Positions 19,675 to 29,371 of a stretch of 64,000 nt of DNA are shown piece after piece. The position numbers and the translations under genes are program-made. The notes under the pieces were generated by a model. The model saw nothing but the letters and a program-made list of their open reading frames with translations, had not been told where the DNA came from and ran no database searches. Source of the stretch: an uncultured Gammaproteobacteria bacterium (GTDB taxonomy: Bacteria > Pseudomonadota > Gammaproteobacteria > Nitrosococcales > Methylophagaceae); contig CAJQLA010000007.1 of NCBI GenBank assembly GCA_905479075.1, positions 1-64,000 on the forward strand, in the 5' to 3' direction. Numbering within the stretch: the first letter of the stretch is position 1; each line of letters opens with the position of its first letter.

Positions 19675-21078
19675 ATGAAACCTATTATCGCGCTTGTCGG
19701 GCGTCCGAATGTTGGTAAGTCGACATTATTTAACAGGCTAACAAAAAGCCGAGACGCACTTGTTGCTGATCATTCAGGCTTAACCCGAGATCGTATCTAC
19801 GGTACTGTTGAGATGGAGGGTAGTCATTTCATCTTGATTGATACCGGTGGTTTGACTGAGCAATCTGACGATATGTCAGATTTAATGCGTAAGCAAGCGA
19901 AGATGGCAATTGAAGAATCGGACCTTATCTTTTTCTTGGTTGATGGGCGTGAAGGCTTAACTGCTGCGGATGAGGCTGTCGCTTCAGATCTCCGTAATGT
20001 GGGCAAGAAGGTCATACTAGTCGTTAATAAAGCGGAAGGTGAGCTGCGTGAAATGGTGGCAGCTGAATTTTATGCACTTGGACTTGGTGAACCACAAGTA
20101 ATTTCTGCGACACAAAATCGTGGTATCAGCCATTTACTGGCAGAATTGAAACAGACCATACCCGCCGCTGTGAAGTCAGAAATTGTAGATGATGACGAAG
20201 CGGAAGAACAATTCCAAAGTATACGACTGGCTATTATGGGTCGACCAAATGTTGGGAAATCGACATTAATCAATCGCATTATGGGTGAGGAAAGGGTTGT
20301 TGCCTTTGATGAGCCTGGTACGACTCGCGATAGTATTCATATTCCTTTTGAAAAAGATGATAAACAATATACTTTGATTGATACTGCAGGTATTCGCCGT
20401 CGGTCAAAAGTCTCTGAAATGCTAGAAAAATTTAGTATCGTTAAAACCTTACAAGCCTTAGAAGATGCCAATGTTGTTATTTTAGTACTTGATGCGCATC
20501 AAGGTATTGTTGAACAAGATCTACATTTGGCGGGTTTGATTATTCAGAGTGGTAGAGCGGTTGTTATCGCTGTTAATAAATGGGATGGTCTAGAAAAATC
20601 TGAAAGAGAGTGGGTGGCTACCAATATTGAAAGAAGATTACCTTTTTTAAATTTTGCAAAAACACATTTTATTTCGGCATTACATGGCAGTGGGGTTGGC
20701 TTATTATTTAAATCTGTCAACCAGGCTTACGATTCAGCAATGGCACAGTTGCCAACACCACGTTTAACACGCGTACTCGAAGATGCTGTTTCTGATCATC
20801 CTCCTCCTCTCGTTCATGGGCGACGTATTAAGTTCCGTTATGCACATCTCGGTGGTAAAAATCCACCTAGAATCATTATTCATGGTAATCAAACCGCTGC
20901 CACGCCACAGAGTTATCGACGTTATTTGGAAAATACATTCCGCGATGTTTTGAAATTGCATGGAACGCCAGTGATGATAGAATTTAAACAGGGTGGCAAC
21001 CCGTTTAAAGAATCGGGCAAGAAGGGGAGCGAAAGGCCTAGTTTAAAAGCGCAGCGAGCGCATAAGCGTTCAAAGTAA
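19675..21078 (+). CDS. der: Ribosome biogenesis GTPase Der (EngA)
   Basis: Der has two tandem GTPase domains and a KH-like domain and is needed for 50S maturation. The P-loop GRPNVGKST occurs twice (about residues 9-17 and 184-192). The G3 motifs are DTGG and DTAG, and the G4 motifs are NKAE and NKWD. The KH domain shows GRRIKFRYAHLGGKNPP. I use the ATG at 19675; a TTG directly before it at 19672 is less likely. The tail is basic (RPSLKAQRAHKRSK). Confidence 0.98.
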   Translation: MKPIIALVGRPNVGKSTLFNRLTKSRDALVADHSGLTRDRIYGTVEMEGSHFILIDTGGLTEQSDDMSDLMRKQAKMAIEESDLIFFLVDGREGLTAADEAVASDLRNVGKKVILVVNKAEGELREMVAAEFYALGLGEPQVISATQNRGISHLLAELKQTIPAAVKSEIVDDDEAEEQFQSIRLAIMGRPNVGKSTLINRIMGEERVVAFDEPGTTRDSIHIPFEKDDKQYTLIDTAGIRRRSKVSEMLEKFSIVKTLQALEDANVVILVLDAHQGIVEQDLHLAGLIIQSGRAVVIAVNKWDGLEKSEREWVATNIERRLPFLNFAKTHFISALHGSGVGLLFKSVNQAYDSAMAQLPTPRLTRVLEDAVSDHPPPLVHGRRIKFRYAHLGGKNPPRIIIHGNQTAATPQSYRRYLENTFRDVLKLHGTPVMIEFKQGGNPFKESGKKGSERPSLKAQRAHKRSK

Positions 21079-21082
21079 CTTT

Positions 21083-21421
21083 TTACAAAATACCTTCGTC
21101 GTCAGACATCAGATTATCCAAGTTGCTTAGGTGACCACGAATTTTTTCACGCGTTGACAATTTTTCTCTGGCAGCCAAAGGTAAATCAGTAAATAAAATC
21201 ACTTTTTTATCAATCAGTGTATTGATGAGATCTTCTAATACCCTAACAAGCGCGACGTCGGAAATAGAGAGCACTGCTTTAGCATCTTCAGTTTTAGCTG
21301 ATTGTACAATGAAAGCGGCTAACTCAGGCGAATCAAGTGTAATAAATTCATCGGCGTCGTCTTGAGCCGTTTCATAAACGGCAGTGATTTCACCATTTTC
21401 ATTTCTTCGAATATATGCCAT
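21083..21421 (-). CDS. Conserved small protein of unknown function
   Basis: 112 residues, acidic, with no signal peptide or membrane segment. It begins MAYIRRNENGEITAVYETAQ and has a helical C-terminal half (VALVRVLEDLINTLIDKKV, then LPLAAREKLSTREKIRGHL). I recall gammaproteobacterial proteins of this size and start that were misleadingly labelled tryptophan synthase beta-like; there is no sign of such an enzyme here. AGGA precedes the ATG. It converges with der and is divergent from the secretion locus. Confidence 0.75.
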   Translation of the reverse strand: MAYIRRNENGEITAVYETAQDDADEFITLDSPELAAFIVQSAKTEDAKAVLSISDVALVRVLEDLINTLIDKKVILFTDLPLAAREKLSTREKIRGHLSNLDNLMSDDEGIL

Positions 21422-21551
21422 GTATCAATCCTGACTTATTTTATGGCTGAACAATAACATAAATGATCTCGCTTAGGGTTTACATTAACAACAAAAACTG
21501 TGAAACTCAGCAGTTAAAATGATAAACCATTGAGAAAAAGGGAAATAAGAA

Positions 21552-23711
21552 GTGGCAGAACAACAAGCACAATGGGCAGCTGCTGATAGTCAAAATACAG
21601 TTGATGATCCTTTATTGGGATGTCTCACTGTATTAGCCAAAATTCTTAAAAAACCTCATAGTGCTGACTCTCTAATTGCTGGTTTACCGCTAGTAGATAA
21701 TAAACTAACACCTAAGTTGTTTTCTCGTGCGGCTGAACGAGCGGGCTTATCGGCCAAAGTCGTTGAGAGACGCTTACACAAAATATCTAATTTAATTCTG
21801 CCTGCTATTTTGTTGTTAGAAAATAGCACTTCGTGTGTCTTACTCGAAATGAATAAGACTACTGCTAAAGTTATTTTCCCTGAAACAGGCGAAGGTGAAG
21901 CAGAGATATCAGTTGAAGATTTAAAAGAACAATACACCGGTTTTGCAATATTTATCAAAGCAGTTCATCACTTTGATAATAGAGTCGAAGAAACAACGAT
22001 ACCAAGAACAGGTCATTGGTTTTGGGGAACCATTCTTCGTTTTTGGCCAATTTATGGCGAAGTGTTTTTAGCTTCTATTTTGGTCAATAGTTTTGCCTTG
22101 GCATCCCCTTTATTTATTATGAATGTCTATGACAGGGTGGTGCCAAACCATGCAATAGAAACATTATGGGTGTTAGCGATTGGTGTTGCTACTGTCTTCG
22201 TCTTTGATTTGTTACTTAGGACTTTACGGGGTTATTTTATTGATGTGGCGGGTAAAAAGGCAGATGTGATTTTATCATCCACTATTTTTGAAAAAGTGAT
22301 GGGCGTAAGAATGGAATCACGCTCGAATTCGGTCGGCTCTTTCGCTAATAATATGCACGAATTTGAAAGCTTCCGTGAGTTCTTTACTTCGGCTACTTTG
22401 ACGACAATTATCGATTTACCTTTTGCATTTCTATTTATTTTCGTTATTTGGACAATAGCTGGGAATCTTGCTTTTATACCGCTGGCACTGATTCCTTTAG
22501 GCATCATAGTGAGCCTTATCATTCAGATTCCTTTGGGGCGTACCATTCAGAACTTGTTCAAGCATTCTGGGCAAAAGAGTGCAACTTTAATCGAAACATT
22601 AACGGGTTTAGAGACGATTAAAAGTCTTGGTGCTGAATCGCCAGTACAAAGAAAATGGGAGCAGACGATAGGCTCCATTTCTAGGTACGGTCAGCGCGCT
22701 AGGATATTGTCATCTGCAGCAGTCAATTTTACGACTTTTCTACAGCAAATGGCTACTGTCAGCGTCGTTGTTTTTGGTGTTTATATGATATCGGAAGGTG
22801 ATATCACCATGGGTGCACTTATTGCCAGTACCATACTGACCGGGCGTGCATTAGCACCATTGGGACAGGTGGCTGGAATATTAACCCGTTATCATCAATC
22901 CAAAGCAGCTTTACAATCACTCAATACAATGATGGACTTACCTGTTGAACGTCCTTCTGGTAGAGAATTTTTACACAGACCTCAATTTAAAGGTGGAATT
23001 GAATTTAAAAAAGTCTCTTTCCGTTATCCTGAACAACCGATGGATGCGTTGTCCGAAATTTCATTTTCTATTAAACCAGGTGAAAAAGTCGCCTTTATTG
23101 GCAGAATAGGCTCTGGGAAAAGTTCGATAGAAAAACTCATATTAGGGTTATACGAACCTCAAGATGGCTCCATTTTATTAGATGGAACAGATATCAGACA
23201 AATTGACCCTGCCGATTTAAGACGTAATGTCGGTTATGCACCACAGGATGTTGTACTGTTTTTTGGCAGTATTCGAGACAATATTGCACTGGGAAAACCT
23301 TTTGCTGATGATATGGCAATATTAAAAGCAGCAGAAATTTCTGGTGTAACAGAGTTTGTGAATCGCCATCCTGCAGGTTTTGATATGCCTGTTGGTGAGC
23401 GAGGAGAGGGTTTGTCTGGTGGACAACGGCAAAGTGTCACTATAGCGAGAGCGCTGTTGCTCGACCCCCCCGTTCTAGTGCTTGATGAGCCTACGAATGC
23501 GATGGATAATAGTACTGAAGAACTATTTAAAGCCAAACTTGCTTCTGAATTGGCTGATAAAACCTTGTTGTTAGTGACACATAAAGCATCATTATTGAGT
23601 TTGGTGGATAGAATTATCGTATTAGACAATGCCCGTATTGTTGCTGATGGTCCTAGGGATCAAGTGTTGTCAGCGCTTAAGAAAGGCCATATTAAAGTGT
23701 CAAAAGGATAA
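21552..23711 (+). CDS. Type I secretion ABC exporter with peptidase-like domain (LapB/HlyB type)
   Basis: This inner-membrane exporter powers one-step secretion of a C-terminally tagged protein through a fusion protein and TolC. The order is a C39 peptidase-like domain (about 15-140), a membrane domain with six helices (about 160-450) and an ABC ATPase. Walker A GRIGSGKS is at 517-524, the signature LSGGQ at 621-625, Walker B VLVLDE at 641-646 and the switch His at 677. Cys24 sits in LLGCLTVLAK, but the DCG context of an active C39 peptidase is missing, so it is probably a substrate-docking pseudo-peptidase as in HlyB and LapB. GTG start. No substrate gene is nearby. Confidence 0.93.
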   Translation: MAEQQAQWAAADSQNTVDDPLLGCLTVLAKILKKPHSADSLIAGLPLVDNKLTPKLFSRAAERAGLSAKVVERRLHKISNLILPAILLLENSTSCVLLEMNKTTAKVIFPETGEGEAEISVEDLKEQYTGFAIFIKAVHHFDNRVEETTIPRTGHWFWGTILRFWPIYGEVFLASILVNSFALASPLFIMNVYDRVVPNHAIETLWVLAIGVATVFVFDLLLRTLRGYFIDVAGKKADVILSSTIFEKVMGVRMESRSNSVGSFANNMHEFESFREFFTSATLTTIIDLPFAFLFIFVIWTIAGNLAFIPLALIPLGIIVSLIIQIPLGRTIQNLFKHSGQKSATLIETLTGLETIKSLGAESPVQRKWEQTIGSISRYGQRARILSSAAVNFTTFLQQMATVSVVVFGVYMISEGDITMGALIASTILTGRALAPLGQVAGILTRYHQSKAALQSLNTMMDLPVERPSGREFLHRPQFKGGIEFKKVSFRYPEQPMDALSEISFSIKPGEKVAFIGRIGSGKSSIEKLILGLYEPQDGSILLDGTDIRQIDPADLRRNVGYAPQDVVLFFGSIRDNIALGKPFADDMAILKAAEISGVTEFVNRHPAGFDMPVGERGEGLSGGQRQSVTIARALLLDPPVLVLDEPTNAMDNSTEELFKAKLASELADKTLLLVTHKASLLSLVDRIIVLDNARIVADGPRDQVLSALKKGHIKVSKG

Positions 23712-23716
23712 TCATC

Positions 23717-25048
23717 ATGTTTTGGTCTAGAAAAACACATGTTGATGACGCAGATTATATGTCTGAAATCAGTGCGGCAACGATGGAGTCAGCACATTTT
23801 GGTGGTCATTCATTACTTTTTTTGACAGTGGTATTTTTTATAGTCGCTGGCTGGTGGGCAAATGTCACTAGCTTAGATGAGGTTACTCGTGGCGATGGTA
23901 AAATTGTACCCTCGAGTAAAGTTCAAGTTATCCAGAATCTAGAAGGCGGTATTTTGGCTGATGTCATGATTGCTGAGGGGCAAATTGTTGAAAAAGATCA
24001 GGTGTTACTAAAAATAGACGATACTCGTTTTTCTTCTTCGTTCAGGGAAACAAAACTTAAATATTATGAGTTGTTAGCTCGAAGTGCACGTCTGGAAGCT
24101 GAAAGTGAAGGTGTTGACTTTGTTATTCCTGATGAAGTTATAGAGCATCAGCCAATACTTGCTGTTGATGAAAAAGCATTATATGAATCACGCCAACGGG
24201 AATTGGAATCTACTATTCGAGTATTAAAGCAACAACTTGAACAGAAAAAGCAAGAGCTAGTAGAAAGTAGGGCACGTCAATCGCAGTTGTATCGTAGCTA
24301 TGAACTAAGTAATGAAGAGTTAAAAATGTCAGAGCCTTTAGTTGTTCAAGGTGTTATGTCAAAGGTTGAACTACTGAGATTAAAACGAACCGTGAATGAC
24401 TTGCGTGGTGAAATGAATTCTAATCGTTTGGCTATTCCAAGAATTCAATCTTCTATAGAAGAAGTAACGCAAAAAATAGATGAATTAACAGTTCGTTTTA
24501 AAACAGAGGCAGCGAATCAGTCCTCAGAAGTAAAAGCAGAACTGGCCCGAACGAAAGAGATTGTATTTTCATTGAAAGACCGTGTGACAAGAACACAAGT
24601 ACGTTCCCCGGTGAAAGGAACGATTAAAGTACTCAAAATTAACACTGTCGGTGGTATCATTCAGCCAGGAATGGATTTAGTGGAAATTGTTCCAATAGAG
24701 GACAATTTATTAGTTGAAGCTAAAATAAGGCCTGCGGACATCGCATTTCTAAGGCCAGGACAAGAGGCTATGATCAAGTTAACAGCCTATGACTTTTCAA
24801 TTTACGGTGGTTTACCGGCTAAACTTGAGAGAATCAGTGCAGATACGATAGTGGATGAAAAGGATGAAAGTTTTTACTTAATCTATCTTAGAACGAACAA
24901 AAACTTTATTGAAAGCAGTAAAGGTAGGTTAGAAATTATTCCAGGCATGACGGCAACAGTGGATATTTTGACAGGTAAGAAAACAGTGTTAGATTATTTG
25001 CTTAAACCTATATTAAAAGCAAAGAATGAAGCATTACGTGAACGTTAA
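23717..25048 (+). CDS. Type I secretion membrane fusion protein (HlyD/LapC family)
   Basis: The adaptor links the ABC exporter to the outer-membrane channel. A single membrane helix (about residues 35-52, LLFLTVVFFIVAGWW) is followed by a lipoyl half-motif (VQVIQNLEGGILADVMIAEG), a long periplasmic coiled coil (about 130-290), the second lipoyl half (VRSPVKGTIKVLKINTVGGI) and a beta-barrel domain. At 443 residues it is typical. It starts 5 bases after the exporter stop, so the two are one operon. Confidence 0.95.
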   Translation: MFWSRKTHVDDADYMSEISAATMESAHFGGHSLLFLTVVFFIVAGWWANVTSLDEVTRGDGKIVPSSKVQVIQNLEGGILADVMIAEGQIVEKDQVLLKIDDTRFSSSFRETKLKYYELLARSARLEAESEGVDFVIPDEVIEHQPILAVDEKALYESRQRELESTIRVLKQQLEQKKQELVESRARQSQLYRSYELSNEELKMSEPLVVQGVMSKVELLRLKRTVNDLRGEMNSNRLAIPRIQSSIEEVTQKIDELTVRFKTEAANQSSEVKAELARTKEIVFSLKDRVTRTQVRSPVKGTIKVLKINTVGGIIQPGMDLVEIVPIEDNLLVEAKIRPADIAFLRPGQEAMIKLTAYDFSIYGGLPAKLERISADTIVDEKDESFYLIYLRTNKNFIESSKGRLEIIPGMTATVDILTGKKTVLDYLLKPILKAKNEALRER

Positions 25049-25075
25049 TAATGATAATGGAAAAATGAAACATTC

Positions 25076-25711
25076 ATGACTAAACCGACTATCTATGCAG
25101 TCATTCCTGAACCAGCCTTGCGTGTTTCCGTAGGAACAGGTTTGTCTGACAAGTATGTGATCGAATTTAGTGACAATCTAGATGTTTTGTTCGAACAGCT
25201 TGAAGATAATCAGCCAGATTTGATTTTATGTCATCAAATGTTACTTGAAGAGGATCAATCACTTGTCTTAAGTAGGTTGAAGATTACGAATACAAAAGCG
25301 CAAATTTTAGTTATTGGACCAAGACAGCCTTTAGAAACTCAGATTAAGGCGCTTAAATATGGAGCAAGAGGTTATTTTGACAGTGCCCTCCCCGTCACTA
25401 AGTTAATGAATGCAATAGATGATGTATTACATGGTGAAGTGTGGATAGAAAGGCATGTCATATCAGGCTTGATTGATGAACTTGTTCATGTTCCTGAATT
25501 GACTGAGAAGCAAAGGCTAGGACTCGATTCACTATCGCCAAAAGAACTGGAAGTAGCTAAGTTAGTAAGCCATGGTGCAACTAATAAAATGATAGCGAAT
25601 AAATTAGCCATAGCAGAAAGAACAGTCAAAGCACATTTAACAGCAATATTTCAAAAAATGGCTATTAGTGATCGTTTATCTTTGGCTATATTTTTCCGTG
25701 ATTTAAGGTGA
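25076..25711 (+). CDS. LuxR-type regulator with degenerate receiver domain
   Basis: The C-terminus (about 150-211) is a LuxR/NarL helix-turn-helix: LSPKELEVAKLVSHGATNKM followed by LAIAERTVKAHLTAIFQKM. The N-terminal 120 residues keep the receiver fold (PDLILCHQMLLEED, ALKYGARGYF) but not its chemistry. The phosphoacceptor Asp position is His53, the acidic pair after the first strand is Ile10-Pro11, and the conserved Lys is replaced by Ser103. It is therefore probably not phosphorylated and may respond to a ligand or partner. Its place between the fusion protein and the TolC gene suggests that it regulates this locus or its substrate. Confidence 0.88.
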   Translation: MTKPTIYAVIPEPALRVSVGTGLSDKYVIEFSDNLDVLFEQLEDNQPDLILCHQMLLEEDQSLVLSRLKITNTKAQILVIGPRQPLETQIKALKYGARGYFDSALPVTKLMNAIDDVLHGEVWIERHVISGLIDELVHVPELTEKQRLGLDSLSPKELEVAKLVSHGATNKMIANKLAIAERTVKAHLTAIFQKMAISDRLSLAIFFRDLR

Positions 25712-25839
25712 TGTAGTATTTTAAAAATAACTGTGATATTCTTTTAATACAATCGTTTATAGTGTGTTTTACAGATGGAATATGACTTACTGAAGTTTAA
25801 GAGTTTAGTAGTTAAAAAATAATATAGGATTTGGATAAG

Positions 25840-27183
25840 ATGAAACTTAAACCATTAGCGATCATCATCGCTCTGACTACGGGCTTTTCTACAACGCTCT
25901 CAGCAACAACGCTTCAGGAAGCTGTTGATGCAACTATCAAGACAAATCCAGACGTTCTTGCTGCTAGTAGTGAACGTAGCGCTGTAGCGGAAGAAGTTAA
26001 ACAAGCACGAGCTGGTTATTACCCAACAGTGGACCTTGCCCTCGGCATAGGTTGGGAAGAGTCGGATAACCCAACTACAAGGCCGAATGATACGCCCGCT
26101 AATGATCATAATCACGAAGACTTAGAGCGTGGTGAGGCAAGTTTACAATTACGTCAAATGTTATTTGATGGTATGGCGACAAAAAATGAAGTGACTCGCC
26201 AAAAAGCGAGAACTGACGCACGTTCATACGGTGTATTTAGTTCAGCAGAAAATACAGCTTTAGAAGCAACAAATGCCTATCTCAATGTACTGCGTCGACA
26301 AAAGCTAGTTGATTTGGCCATGACAAACTATGAAGCGCATGAAAGAACGCATGATCAAATCAAACTGCGAAGTGAACGTGGTGTGGGCCGCAGAGCAGAT
26401 AATGACCAAAGTTTAGGTCGCTTGTCGCTTGCTAGATCAAATCTAATTGCAGAGCAAAGCAATCTACGCGATGCTGAAACAGCTTATATAAGAATCGTTG
26501 GCATGGTTCCAGAGGGCTTACAAGACCCAATGTCACCAAGTAGTGTCATTCCTGAAAGTCTTGATGAAGCTATTAGTATCGCTTTAGAAAATCATCCGAC
26601 GCTTAATTCAGCTAAAGCTGATTTAGAATCAGCTCATGCACAACATGAAACAGCATCATCGCCATTTTATCCGCGTGTAGATTTTGAATTGGGTACGACA
26701 GCTGATAATAATATTGATGGCGTAAGAGGTCATAATAAAGATATTACGGCGATGTTCCGATTGAGGTATAACTTACTGAATGGTGGAAGAGACTCAGCCC
26801 GTAAGCAAGAAACGGCTTATTTGATTAATCAAGCTGCTGAAATTCGCAATAACACACACCGTCAAGTAGAAGAAAGTGTCCGTCTTTCATGGAATGCATT
26901 GAAAACGGTTAATAGTCAGATGGATTATTTCAGACAACATGTTGCTTCTAGTGAAAGTTCACGTGATGCATATCAACAGCAATTTGGTTTGGGACAACGT
27001 ACACTTTTAGACTTATTAGATTCTGAAAATGAAGTGTTTTCTTCACGGCAGTCACTCGTAAATGCTGAATATGATCAATTATTTGCGATGTACCGCATCG
27101 TAAATAGTATGGGCTCATTATTGCAAACTATTGATGTTGTTCCACCTGAAACTGCAACAATCATGTCTGCAGAATCAGAATAA
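25840..27183 (+). CDS. TolC-family outer membrane channel of the type I secretion system
   Basis: The protein forms the trimeric outer-membrane and periplasmic tunnel for the exporter. The signal peptide is MKLKPLAIIIALTTGFSTTL with cleavage near LSA, followed by TTLQEAVDATIKTNPDVLAA, the usual TolC start. Two internally similar halves with outer-membrane efflux repeats follow (second half from VIPESLDEAISIALENHPTL). I use ATG 25840, with GGAT upstream, rather than TTG 25831, giving 447 residues. It resembles LapE/AggA-type channels linked to adhesin export. A terminator follows. Confidence 0.93.
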   Translation: MKLKPLAIIIALTTGFSTTLSATTLQEAVDATIKTNPDVLAASSERSAVAEEVKQARAGYYPTVDLALGIGWEESDNPTTRPNDTPANDHNHEDLERGEASLQLRQMLFDGMATKNEVTRQKARTDARSYGVFSSAENTALEATNAYLNVLRRQKLVDLAMTNYEAHERTHDQIKLRSERGVGRRADNDQSLGRLSLARSNLIAEQSNLRDAETAYIRIVGMVPEGLQDPMSPSSVIPESLDEAISIALENHPTLNSAKADLESAHAQHETASSPFYPRVDFELGTTADNNIDGVRGHNKDITAMFRLRYNLLNGGRDSARKQETAYLINQAAEIRNNTHRQVEESVRLSWNALKTVNSQMDYFRQHVASSESSRDAYQQQFGLGQRTLLDLLDSENEVFSSRQSLVNAEYDQLFAMYRIVNSMGSLLQTIDVVPPETATIMSAESE

Positions 27184-27204
27184 ATAAATTTATAAAAGTA
27201 TGCT

Positions 27205-27240
27205 AGCCACGATAATAATTTATTGTCGTGGCTTTTTTTT
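27205..27240 (+). terminator. Rho-independent terminator after the type I secretion operon
   Basis: AGCCACGATAA pairs with TTGTCGTGGCT around a short AT loop, followed by eight T residues. It ends the secretion operon before fabA. Confidence 0.92.
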
Positions 27241-27340
27241 GCCAATAAGACATGATTTATATAAGGATTTTTTCTTGTTTAATCGTGGTCGTGATATCAT
27301 TATCCTCTGCCAACTAAACTAGGTGATAAAAGAGAATTTC

Positions 27341-27856
27341 ATGAGTAAAGAGTCGTCATTTACATACGAACAATTATTAGAGTGTGGTCATGGCCATATG
27401 TTTGGTCCCGGCAATGCGCAATTACCAACGCCAAATATGTTAATGATGGATCGCGTCACTCGTATTGCTAATACGGGAGGGAAGTATGGTAAAGGTGAAA
27501 TTATCGCTGAGCTAGATATTAACCCTGACTTATGGTTCTTTGATTGTCATTTCCCTGGTGACCCGGTTATGCCCGGTTGTCTTGGTCTTGATGCCATGTG
27601 GCAGTTAGTTGGGTTCTTCTTAGCTTGGGATGGTAATCCTGGACGTGGTAGAGCCTTAGGTGCGGGTGAAGTAAAGTTCACTGGGCAGGTTTTACCAACT
27701 GCTAAAAAAGTGACTTATAAACTAGACCTAAAACGGGTTATAGCAAGAAAACTTGTTTTGGCGATTGCTGATGGATCGGTCACTGTCGATGGACGCGAGA
27801 TTTATACAGCTAAAGACCTTCGAGTAGGTCTATTTACTTCTACAGATGATTTTTAG
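27341..27856 (+). CDS. fabA: 3-hydroxydecanoyl-ACP dehydratase/isomerase
   Basis: FabA dehydrates 3-hydroxydecanoyl-ACP and isomerises the product to the cis-3 form, the entry to anaerobic unsaturated fatty acid synthesis. With the ATG at 27341 ([16 protein letters not shown]) the catalytic residues are His70 in [14 protein letters not shown] and Asp84 in LGLDAMWQL, the same numbers as in E. coli, which supports this start over GTG 27323. The protein has 171 residues. fabB follows after 9 bases, the classic fabAB operon. Confidence 0.98.
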   Translation: MSKESSFTYEQLLECGHGHMFGPGNAQLPTPNMLMMDRVTRIANTGGKYGKGEIIAELDINPDLWFFDCHFPGDPVMPGCLGLDAMWQLVGFFLAWDGNPGRGRALGAGEVKFTGQVLPTAKKVTYKLDLKRVIARKLVLAIADGSVTVDGREIYTAKDLRVGLFTSTDDF

Positions 27857-27865
27857 GACGCAGCG

Positions 27866-29083
27866 ATGAAACGTGTTGTTGTTACAGGTTTAGGAATTAC
27901 ATCATGTCTGGGGCTTGATGCAGATTCAGTTACAGAATCGTTGCGTCATGGTCGTTCTGGCATAAAATTTAAACAAGAATATGCTGACATGGGTTTCCGT
28001 AGTCATATCGCTGGTTCTGTGGATATCGATTTTAAAGAACACATTGATCGTAAAATATTACGTTTTATGGGTGATGCAGCCGCCTATGCGTATATTTCAA
28101 TGAAACAAGCGATCGATGATGCTGGTTTAACAGAGGATCAGGTATCCAATCCAAGAACGGGATTAGTTATGGGTTCTGGTGGTGCATCATCATCAAATCA
28201 AGTTGAAGCAGCTGACATTCTACGTGAAAAGGGGTTACGTCGCGTTGGGCCATATAGAGTCACACAAGTCATGGGAAGCACGACATCAGCTTGTTTAGCG
28301 ACACCATTTAAAATCAAAGGTGTGAATTACTCGATGTCTTCAGCTTGTGCAACCAGTGCTCATTGTATTGGTAATGCGATGGAGCAGATCCAACTTGGTA
28401 AACAAGATATTGTTTTTGCTGGTGGTGCTGAAGAAGAGCATTGGACGATGAGCTCTTTGTTTGATGCTATGGGTGCATTGTCGACTAAATATAATGATAC
28501 GCCTGATAAAGCTTCACGTGCTTATGATGCTGACCGTGATGGTTTTGTTATTGCTGGTGGCGGTGGCGTACTTGTCTTGGAAGAATATGAACATGCTAAG
28601 GCTCGTGGTGCCAAAATTTATGCAGAATTAACAGGTTATGGTGCTACATCAGATGGCTATGACATGGTTGCACCATCCGGAGAAGGCGCAATACGCTGCA
28701 TGAAACAAGCTATCTCGACAGTCAATGCACCAATTGATTATATTAATGCTCATGGTACGAGTACGCCTGTAGGTGATTTGGCTGAACTAGGTGCTGTTAA
28801 GAAAGCTTTCAGTGATACGATTCCTGTTGTAGGTTCAACTAAGTCATTATCTGGACATTCTCTTGGTGCAGCGGGCGTACAAGAAGCGATTTATTGTTTG
28901 TTAATGATGGAAAACGATTTTATAGCCGCTTCGGCCAATATAGATAACTTAGATCCTGAGGCTGCAGGTATACCTATCATTAGAGAACGCAAAGACAATG
29001 CGGGTTTAACAACCGTAATGTCTAATAGCTTCGGCTTTGGTGGAACCAATGCCTGTCTTGTGTTTGAAAAATTAAAAGATTAA
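27866..29083 (+). CDS. fabB: 3-oxoacyl-ACP synthase I
   Basis: FabB elongates unsaturated acyl-ACP made by FabA. The Cys-His-His triad is Cys161 ([10 protein letters not shown]), His296 ([11 protein letters not shown]) and His331 (SGHSLGAAG). The C-terminal [15 protein letters not shown] is the condensing-enzyme signature. The 405 residues match E. coli (406). Confidence 0.98.
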   Translation: MKRVVVTGLGITSCLGLDADSVTESLRHGRSGIKFKQEYADMGFRSHIAGSVDIDFKEHIDRKILRFMGDAAAYAYISMKQAIDDAGLTEDQVSNPRTGLVMGSGGASSSNQVEAADILREKGLRRVGPYRVTQVMGSTTSACLATPFKIKGVNYSMSSACATSAHCIGNAMEQIQLGKQDIVFAGGAEEEHWTMSSLFDAMGALSTKYNDTPDKASRAYDADRDGFVIAGGGGVLVLEEYEHAKARGAKIYAELTGYGATSDGYDMVAPSGEGAIRCMKQAISTVNAPIDYINAHGTSTPVGDLAELGAVKKAFSDTIPVVGSTKSLSGHSLGAAGVQEAIYCLLMMENDFIAASANIDNLDPEAAGIPIIRERKDNAGLTTVMSNSFGFGGTNACLVFEKLKD

Positions 29084-29107
29084 TTAATAACTCTTATATT
29101 TGAAGAA

Positions 29108-29133
29108 AGCCATCAAAGTCTGATGGCTTTTTT
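29108..29133 (+). terminator. Rho-independent terminator after fabB
   Basis: AGCCATCA pairs with TGATGGCT around AAGTC, followed by a run of T. It lies 25 bases after the fabB stop and just before the 3' end of the small convergent gene. Confidence 0.88.
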
Positions 29134-29135
29134 GT

Positions 29136-29309
29136 TTATACCAGATCTTCGTTTGTAATTGGGCCGCGTTCACCAGCAAGAGCTTGTTGAATTAGGCTGA
29201 TGAGAAGAGCTTTTTTTTCAGGGTCATCAAAATGCTTTGAGTCAAAAGTAATACCGTATTTTCCAGCATATTGTTGTACTAAAGTAATTAGAATAGTTTC
29301 ATCTTCCAC
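29136..29309 (-). CDS. Small acidic protein of unknown function
   Basis: The frame encodes 57 residues from GTG 29309, which has GGAGAA 6 bases upstream, or 68 residues from ATG 29342, which lacks a visible binding site; I prefer the GTG. It contains ILITLVQQYAGKYGI, then DSKHFDDPEKKALLISLIQQ and ends GERGPITNEDLV. It is mostly helical, with no signal peptide or membrane segment. I do not recognise a family. It fills the gap between the fabB terminator and the divergent hydrolase gene, which supports it as a real gene. Confidence 0.55.
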   Translation of the reverse strand: MEDETILITLVQQYAGKYGITFDSKHFDDPEKKALLISLIQQALAGERGPITNEDLV

Positions 29310-29371
29310 ATATTTCTCCAAAGCGAATAAAATGGAAGCCATTATAAACTGTAAAAATTAAATAAACGTCA

